Shown: piece by piece, positions 55,771-64,000 of the stretch
How positions within the stretch are numbered: position 1 is the first letter of the stretch
How the letters are laid out: every line of letters starts with the position of its first letter
Origin: Cepaea nemoralis
Lineage: Eukaryota > Mollusca > Gastropoda > Stylommatophora > Helicidae
NCBI GenBank assembly: GCA_014155875.1
Contig: JACEFZ010028317.1
Span: forward strand, 1 to 64,000
Length of the DNA stretch: 64,000 nucleotides
Direction: 5' to 3'
Notes under the pieces: model-generated
The model's database searches: none
Told to the model about the DNA's origin: nothing
The model's input: the letters and a program-made list of their open reading frames with translations, nothing else
Program-made: the position numbers and the translations under genes

Positions 55771-58319
55771 AATTCGGAATGGCGAACTCCCTCCTCCTCT
55801 CTTCTCCTCCTCACTCTACCTCCTCCCTCCTCCTCCCTCTACCTCCTCCCTCCAACCTCCTCCTTTTCCTCCTCCCTCTACCTCCTCCCCCTCCCTCCTC
55901 CTTCTTCCTCTTCCTTCTCCCTCTTCCTCTCCCCTCCTCCATCCTCCTCCCTCCTACTCCCTTCGCCTCCTCCCCCCTCCTCCCTCCTCTTCCCTCTCAC
56001 TCCTCATCCCTCCTCCTCCTCCTGCCTCCCTCCTCCTCCTCCTGCCTCCTTCTCCCTCATCATCCTCCCTCCTCCACCTCCTCCTTCTCCCTTCTTCTCC
56101 CTCTTCCCTCTTCCTCCTCCTCCTACCTCCTCCCTCTACCTCCTCCACCTCCCTCCACCCTCTTCCTCCTCCCTTTCCTTCCTCCTCCTCCCTCTACCTC
56201 CTCCTCCCCCTACCTCCTTCCTCCACCCTCCTCCTCCCTTTCCTTCCTCCCCTCCTCATTCTCCCTCTTCCTTCCTCCTTCCTCCTCCTCCTTCCTTCTT
56301 CTCCCTCCGCTTCCTCCCTCCTCCTCTCCCCTCCTCCTCCATCCTTCCCCTCCTCCCTCCTCCTCCCTCCTTCTCCCTTCTTCTCCTCCTCTCCCCTTCT
56401 CCTCCTCCTACCCTCTTCCTCTTCCTCTCCCCCTCCTCCCTCTCCCTCCTCCATCCTCCTCCTCCTTCCTCTTCCTCCTCCTCCCTCTTCCTCCCCCTCC
56501 TCCCTCTCCCTCCTCTTCCTCCTCCATCATCCTCATCCCTCTTCCTTCTCCTCCTCCTTCTTCTTCCTCCTTCCTTCTACTCCCTCCTCCTCCTACCTCC
56601 TCCTCCTAAATCCTCCCTCATCCTCCTCTCTCCTATTCCCTCCTCCCTTTTCCTCCCTCCTCCTCCTCCCTCTACCTCCTCCTTTCCACTCCTCCTCCTA
56701 CCCTCTTCCTCTTCCCCTCCCCCTCCTCCCTCTCCCTCCTCCACCTACCTCCATCCTCCTCCTAATCCCTCCTCTTCCTTCTCCCTCTTCCTTCCTCCCT
56801 CTTCCTCTTCCCTCCTCCTCCTTCTCCCTCCTCCCCCTCCCTCCTCCTCCCTCTCCTCCTCCCTTCTTCTCATCCCTCCTCCTCCCTTCTCTCCTCCTCC
56901 CTCCTCCTCCTCTCTCCTCCTCCCTCCTCCCTTTTCCTCCCTCTACCTCCTCCCCCTACCTCCTCCCTCCTCTTCCCTCCTCCTCCTTCCTCCACATCCC
57001 TCTTCCTCCTCCTCCCTCCTCATCATTCCTCCTTCTCCTCCTCCTCCCCCTCCTCCCTCCTCCTTCTACCTCTTCCTCCCTCCACCTCCTCCCTCCTCCT
57101 CCTCTCTCCTCCTCCTCCCTCTCCCTCCTCCTCCTCCCCCTCCTCCTCCTGCGTTCTCCTCCTCCCTCCTCCTCCCTCTTCCTTCTCCCCCTTCCTCCCT
57201 CTCCCTCCTCCTCCCCCTCCTCCCTCTTCCTCCTGCTTCTTCCTCCTCCTCCTTCACCCTCCTCCTCTCTCCTCCTCCCTCCTCCTCCCTCCTCATCCCT
57301 GTTCCTCCTCCTTCTCCCTCCTCCTCCCTCCTCCTCCTTCTCCTCTTTCCCCCTCCTCCTCTTAATCCCTCCTCCTCCATCTTATTCCTCCCTACTCCTC
57401 CTCCTCTCTCCGCCTATCTCTTTCTCCCTCCTCCTCTTCCCTCCTCCACTCTCTTCCTCCTCCTCCCTCTTCCTCCTCCTCCCTCCTCCTCCTCCCTCCT
57501 CCTCCCTTCACATTCCTCCTCCTCCCTCTTCCTCCTCCTCCCTCCTCTCCTCCTCCCTCCTCCTCCCTCCTCCTCCTCTCTCCTCCTCTCTCCTCCTCCC
57601 TCCTCCTCCTCCCTATACATCCTCCCTCCTCCTTCCTTCACATTCCTCCCCCTCCTCCTCTTCCCTCCTCCTCCTCCCCCTTTTCCTCCTTCTCCGCCTT
57701 CCTCCTCCCTCTTCTTCCTTCTCCCTCCGCCTCCTCCCTCCTCCTACTCTCTCCTCCTCCTCCCTCCTCCTCCCTCTCCCTCCTCCTCCCTCTCCTCCTC
57801 CTCCTCTCTCCTCCTCCCTCCTCCTCCTCCCTATACCACCTCCCTCCTCCTCCCTTCACATTCCTCCTCCTCCCTCTTCCTCCTCCTCCTCCCCCTCCTC
57901 CTCTTCCCTCCTCCCCCTCCCCCTCCTTCCTCCTTCTCCGCCTTCCTCCTCCCTCTTCCTTCTCCCTCCGCCTCCTCCCTCCTCCTACTCTCTCCTCCTC
58001 CTCCCTCCTCCTCCCTCTCCCTCCTCCTCCCTCTCCTCCTCCTCCCTCTCCTCCTCCTCCCTCCTCCTCCTGCGTTCTCCTCCTCCCTCCTTCTCCCTCC
58101 TCCTCCCTCTTCCTCCTCCCTCCTCCTCCACCCTACTCCTCCCTCCTCCTCCCTCTTCCTCCTCCACCCTACTCCTCCCTCCTCCTCCTAATCCCTCCTC
58201 CTCCCTCCTATTCCTCCCTATTCCTCCTGTCTCCTCCTCCTCCTCCCTCCTCTTTCCCTCCTCCACCTCCCTCTTCCTCCTCCCAGCTCCTACTCCTCAT
58301 TTTTCTTCTTCTGCTGCTG
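55771..58319 (+). repeat. 2.5 kb pyrimidine-only (CCT/TCC) block
   Basis: Almost no purines on +. Within it longer units recur: the CCCTATAC mark at 57611 and 57829, and CTCCGCCTTCC at 57692 and 57936 (period ~220-245 bp). An 807-codon Ser/Pro/Leu frame spans it only because stop codons need purines. A GCT repeat ends it near 58310-58335. Confidence 0.97.
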
Positions 58320-58454
58320 CTGCTGCCGCTGCTCCATTTACCCAAGTTAATTGTTGGGGAAGATGTAAAGATCTTTCAAGTGCTCTTTCTAATGCTTTTT
58401 GTAAGTTGGTCTTCGTTTATCTAAGGTTGTTCTAACTGCAACCAATAAATGATT

Positions 58455-58703
58455 AGACAGACAGACGGACAGACAGACAGACAGTCGGGAACGGGAACTT
58501 ATATGACTACTTATATGAATTAAATGAGATGCTCCCCATCAGTGGGCTGGGCGAAGCCGGGCCGGATCAGACAGACAGACAGACAGATAGACAGACAGAC
58601 AGACAGATAGATAGTCGGGAACGGGAACGTGAGCTTATATGACTACTTATATGAATTAAATGAGATGCTCCACACCAGGAGCTGGGCGATGCCGGGCCGG
58701 GTC

Positions 58704-58754
<51 letters not shown>

Positions 58755-58850
58755 TAGATAGTCGGTAACGGGAACGAGAACTTATATGACTACTTATATG
58801 AATTAAATGAGATGCTCCCCATCAGGGTCTGGGCGAAGCCGGGCCGGGTC

Positions 58851-58881
<31 letters not shown>

Positions 58882-58976
58882 TAGTCGGTAACGGGAACGA
58901 GAACTTATATGACTACTTATATGAATTAAATGAGATGCTCCCCACCAGGGTCTGGGCAAGCCGGGCCGGGTCAGCT
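58455..58976 (+). repeat. Core tandem repeats with (GACA)n, 4 units
   Basis: Each unit has GACAGACA repeats, AGTCGGGAACGGGAAC, TATATGACTACTTATATGAA, GAGATGCTCC and GGGCGAAGCCGGGCCGG. Unit length varies with the number of GACA. Confidence 0.95.
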
Positions 58977-58977
58977 A

Positions 58978-59056
<79 letters not shown>
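58977..59056. repeat. (TA)n microsatellite at the element's 3' end
   Basis: About 78 bp of TA directly after CAGCTAGTA. Confidence 0.98.
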
Positions 59057-59057
<1 letters not shown>

Positions 59058-59253
59058 CACACAATATAATACATGCTCTCAGAATATAACCCATCATGAC
59101 TGGTTACTGGATCTGATTCCTCTTAAGAGAGGTTTAAGCATGGGTGTGTTTCCGTTGTCAGGTAGCCCAGAAAATTTCTCGTCTGGGAGGCACGGTTTCA
59201 GGAAGTATCTGTCGAGTCGTTCCGTACCCCTGTCACTTGATCCTGTTTCCTAC

Positions 59254-61350
<2,097 letters not shown>

Positions 61351-61359
61351 TATACCGGT

Positions 61360-61700
61360 ACCAACCATGTGCCTTGTCCATGTCGGACTGGACGCACTGA
61401 CAATCAGCGTTGCTATTAGTGGGTTATGCTCAAGCTTCAAAACCTCAAATCCCGATACAACCAAATAAATCAGATTGCTGTTCGTCCATCTCTTGATGTT
61501 ATCTTCCCATTTGTATCGTCTACTTATTGTTCCATTGTCTTCAACCTTACCCTGCAGCATGGTTTTTGTAAGAGTGTTATGTCTTTTAAAGTGGCCGAAA
61601 TATTTCATTTGATTCTTTTTTTATTTCTTTCATCAACTCTCTTGTCATTCCCAGTTTTTCTAGAACCTCTGTGTTTAATCGTTTTAACCATGACAAAGTG
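61360..61700 (-). mobile_element. RTE-like LINE C-terminal fragment, minus strand
   Basis: The minus strand encodes EVLEKLGMTRELMKEIKK, then MKYFGHFKRHNTLTKTMLQG and RYKWEDNIKRWT, the standard end of RTE-like LINE proteins, and a SPTWTRH-like terminus. Confidence 0.78.
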
Positions 61701-61739
61701 TGGCTATGAAAGAAAGAATGAGAGGAACCGGTAACAAAA

Positions 61740-62360
61740 TTAAGTGCCTAAGCTGAACAAGCAAATCGTAACATGAAACAATAATAAGTAGATATATTAA
61801 TACACAGTTACTAATGCAAGAAGTTCACTAATCAACAAAGTCTACGATTTTTATGTTACGGTTTTACCTGCAATTTATAACAAGAAAGATAAGAAGTAGA
61901 AATAGCAATTAAAACTTAGTTATCGAGGACGTTTACTAATCTGCAATATTCACATTTAGAGTGGGAATTTGCAACCAGATACAAATAACAAAAAAATATT
62001 GACTTATCGCGGAGCTTCTATAATCTGCAAACTCCACGGTTAGAAGATAAATTAATTTGAAGACACATAAAGTAAATATGACAACAAATAGTAGCTAATT
62101 GTAAAAGTTATATAATCTATCAAATCAACAATTACCACAGTAATCTCTACAAAAAATTAGCAACATTAAGTAATTAGTCAAAGATGTTCACTCACCTACA
62201 TAAAACATGGTTAGAGAAGCAAATTCTAATGAGAAAAAAAAAAAAAAAAAACTATAAAATGTACCTATTCCCAGTTCACTCCAATAAGACTCAACAGTTA
62301 GAGTTGCAATTTCTGAAAACAAAAATATAAAAGTAAGAAGTAACTAATCGAAGAAAGTTA
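61740..62360. other. AT-rich non-coding stretch
   Basis: A loose ~100-bp motif (TCTGCAAnnTTCACnnTTAGAG) appears about five times between 61800 and 62310, possibly a very old tandem array. No gene. Confidence 0.45.
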
Positions 62361-62364
62361 ATTG

Positions 62365-62605
62365 CATATCCTTAACAAGACACCGTAATCAACCCCATCA
62401 TGTATGTGTGTGGCTGTTTGTAATTTATTTTCAAGTTTACGGTCAGTAGTTTGCTATTGCTTTTGAACGACCGACACTGACACCACTGTATGAAAACCAG
62501 CGCAAGGTTATCTGCTTCCAAATCGCCCTCAGCAGTGTTTCGAACGCGGTATGCGGGATTGCGAGTTGCGTTCGTAACCTCTTAGTCACGGTGCCGGTAA
62601 CTAAT
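62365..62605 (-). repeat. SINE family 1, minus orientation
   Basis: GCATATCCTTAACAAGACAC at the end block through GTTTCGAACGCGGTATGCGG to ACGGTGCCGG at the head. Confidence 0.75.
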
Positions 62606-62654
62606 TACACACTTTCACTTATCACACGGTTCGAGGAAGATAAAATAATAATAA

Positions 62655-62692
62655 GCTGTGATGTCGGTTCCTAGATCAATCAATCAATCAAA
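62655..62692 (+). mobile_element. 3' terminus of the RNase H LINE with (ATCA)n tail
   Basis: GTGATGTCGGTTCCTAGATC followed by AATCAATC is the same end as the LINE at 43281-44091 (which reads GTGATGTCGGTTCCTAAATC on its strand). A very short 5'-truncated insertion. Confidence 0.7.
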
Positions 62693-62822
62693 ATAATAAT
62701 AAAAGACAAAATAAGGACTTAAATCTTAGACTACAGTGGGGATAACATACACCACATTCGCACAATATCAGCAGCTAGGTATTTAGTATTTCAGCCAACG
62801 TATTATTCACCAAATATAATAT

Positions 62823-63825
62823 ACTAGCTGACCCGGCCCGGCTTCGCCCAGGCCCTGGAGGGGATCTATCTATCTATCAGTCTGTCTGTCTGCTTATTTG
62901 TCTGTCTGTCTGTCTGGCTGACCCGGCCCGGCTTCACCCAGTCCCTGGTCGGGAGCATCTCTTTTAATTCATATAAGTAGTCATATAAGCTCTCCCGTTC
63001 CCGACTATCTGTTTGTCTGTCTATCTGTCTGTCTGTCTGTCCCGGCCCGGCTTCACCCAGTCCCTGGTGGGGAGCATCTCATTTAATTCATATACGTAGT
63101 CATATAAGCTCTCCCGTTCCCGACTGTCTGTCTGTCTGACCCGGCCCGGCTTCACCCAGTCCCTGGTGGGTAGCATGTCATTTAATTCATATAAGTAGTC
63201 AAATAAGCTTCCGTTCCCGACTATCTGTCTGTCTGTCTATCTATCTGACCCGGCGTGGTTTCGCCCAGCTCCTGGCGCACAGTAACTTAAAAGAATGTCC
63301 TTCCACACACCATTCATTATTTTTAATGAAAACTGTTTTTAATCACCGACATGACAGTTGCTAAGTTCTTTAAGCAGAAAAAGATGGGTTACAATGTTAT
63401 GCATTATGCATTATTTTTATGAAAACTTTGAAAATGCCTTAAAGATTATATCATTATTTATTATAACTCATATACCTGAAAATAACTATAGACAAAGAGT
63501 TTAACAATAGTGCAAGTAAGTCCAACAATATGACTATAAAGTATATAGAAATGTTATTAAAAGTTATGCCCCTTGAAATAACTTTTCTAGAGTGAAGTCC
63601 CTCTGCTATATAGAAATTATATAATGAAAAATGAAAAAGTAAATGTTATTAAATAAGTAGAAGATTTTACACTAAGAAACTATTACAGTCGGTTGCACAG
63701 GAATGAAAGGAAGACGTGTAGAAAATTTCATCTCAATCGGATGTACCGTTATCGAACGCATCCAATACATAGCTAACCACAAACACACAAAGCCACATAC
63801 ACTCTGTTTTATAGATATAGATAAC
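62823..63825 (-). mobile_element. Pearl/HINE-like non-autonomous element, copy B
   Basis: Inverted relative to copy A. It starts ACTAGCTGACCCGGCCCGGC, has about five core units with GTCT repeats to 63270, then a ~0.45 kb unique part and the 5' end on the minus strand (CATCCGATTGAGATGAAATT, CTTCCTTTCATTCC, TATAAAACAGAGTG). It lacks the pyrimidine block, so its ~1.0 kb may be closer to the original size. Confidence 0.75.
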
Positions 63826-64000
63826 TCAGCTCTATGCACCTGACGAGATGCAGCGACATATGCCAGGCAAGAGATGGAACAATATCTTGTTTAAGGCTTC
63901 TGTGTTCCAAAAGAAAATATCTATTTGAAGACGTTGGTTACTCTAAAAACTCCTCGGATAGAATATAGTTTCATATTTCTGCAAATGAAAAATTAACTGG
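63826..64000. repeat. Dispersed repeat shared with 44.28-44.40 kb
   Basis: GATGCAGCGACATATGCCAGGC-like start, then AACAATATCTTGTTTAAGG; similar order at 44285-44400. Identity unknown. Confidence 0.4.

Larger units (their letters stand above)
55268..58976 (+). mobile_element. Pearl/HINE-like non-autonomous element, copy A, expanded
   Basis: The 5' end (TTATATATAAA, GTCTGTCTG, then CATCCGATTGAGATGAAATT and TTTCCTTTCATTCC) and the 3' end (four tandem units of ~120-150 bp, ending GCCGGGCCGGGTCAGCTAGT) match the ends of the inverted copy at 62.8-63.8 kb. The structure of unique 5' region, tandem core repeats with a tetranucleotide microsatellite and a CTAG(T) end resembles pearl/DINE-type Helitron derivatives of bivalves and insects. 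A 2.5 kb pyrimidine block occupies its middle. Confidence 0.7.

Noticed and set aside
55768..58191. 807-codon Ser/Pro/Leu open frame
   Set aside because: Pyrimidine-only DNA cannot contain stop codons; no domain, codon structure or splice context.

Overview
The window is a eukaryotic (animal) nuclear segment: about 95% repeats and spacer, with one recognisable host gene that is split by introns. Penelope-like, gmr1-like Ty3/gypsy, Jockey/RTE-like LINE, mariner and hAT remnants, tRNA-headed SINEs and a pearl/HINE-like element with tandem core repeats are typical of marine invertebrates. I infer a mollusc, probably a gastropod, but no sequence here proves the taxon.

Layout. 1-2.66 kb: 3' part of a Ty3/gypsy pol whose integrase lies UPSTREAM of reverse transcriptase and RNase H, with several frameshifts. 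4.8-5.8 kb: mariner fragment, AC/AT microsatellite, palindromic MITE. 8.9-11.45 kb: 2.6 kb CA-based array. 11.5-12.75 kb: two LINE fragments. 13.0-16.5 kb: decayed Penelope-like element (RT plus GIY-YIG) interrupted by a 110-bp minisatellite. 18.4 kb: hAT MITE with perfect 8-bp target duplication. 19.3-22.5 kb: internally deleted mariner split by a 2.64 kb LTR-like element (TGTCAC...GTGACA, 5-bp target duplication). 22.7-23.2 kb: 22-bp minisatellite. 24.7-31.0 and 45.5-51.7 kb: a direct ~6.2 kb segmental duplication carrying the large coding exon of a leucine-rich-repeat (LRR) gene, its 3' UTR with a hAT MITE, and a truncated LINE with a GAA tail. 32.5-34.7 kb: ~69 copies of a 32-bp minisatellite next to a LINE RNase H fragment. 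36.7-47.7 kb: the LRR gene. 39.0-40.25 kb: 1.2 kb GAA array inside its first intron. 55.3-59.0 and 62.8-63.8 kb: two inverted copies of a pearl/HINE-like element, the first swollen by a 2.5 kb pyrimidine-only block.

The gene. I assemble a three-exon secreted LRR gene on + from the sequence: CCAAT and TATA motifs (36.68/36.71 kb), signal-peptide exon (36834-36932), LRRNT exon (42464-42568) and a third exon with LRRs, LRRCT and a GPI-type tail (45740-46957). All three junctions are phase 0, and the cysteines of exons 1 and 2 combine into one LRRNT motif. The exon 3 downstream of this promoter is frame-broken, whereas the intact exon-3 copy (24932-26137) lies upstream, out of reach of normal cis-splicing. 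Either it belongs to another transcript starting outside the window, or this is a recent duplication/pseudogenisation or an assembly problem.

Most long open frames are artefacts of stop-free simple repeats (GAA, pyrimidine, CA, TA).
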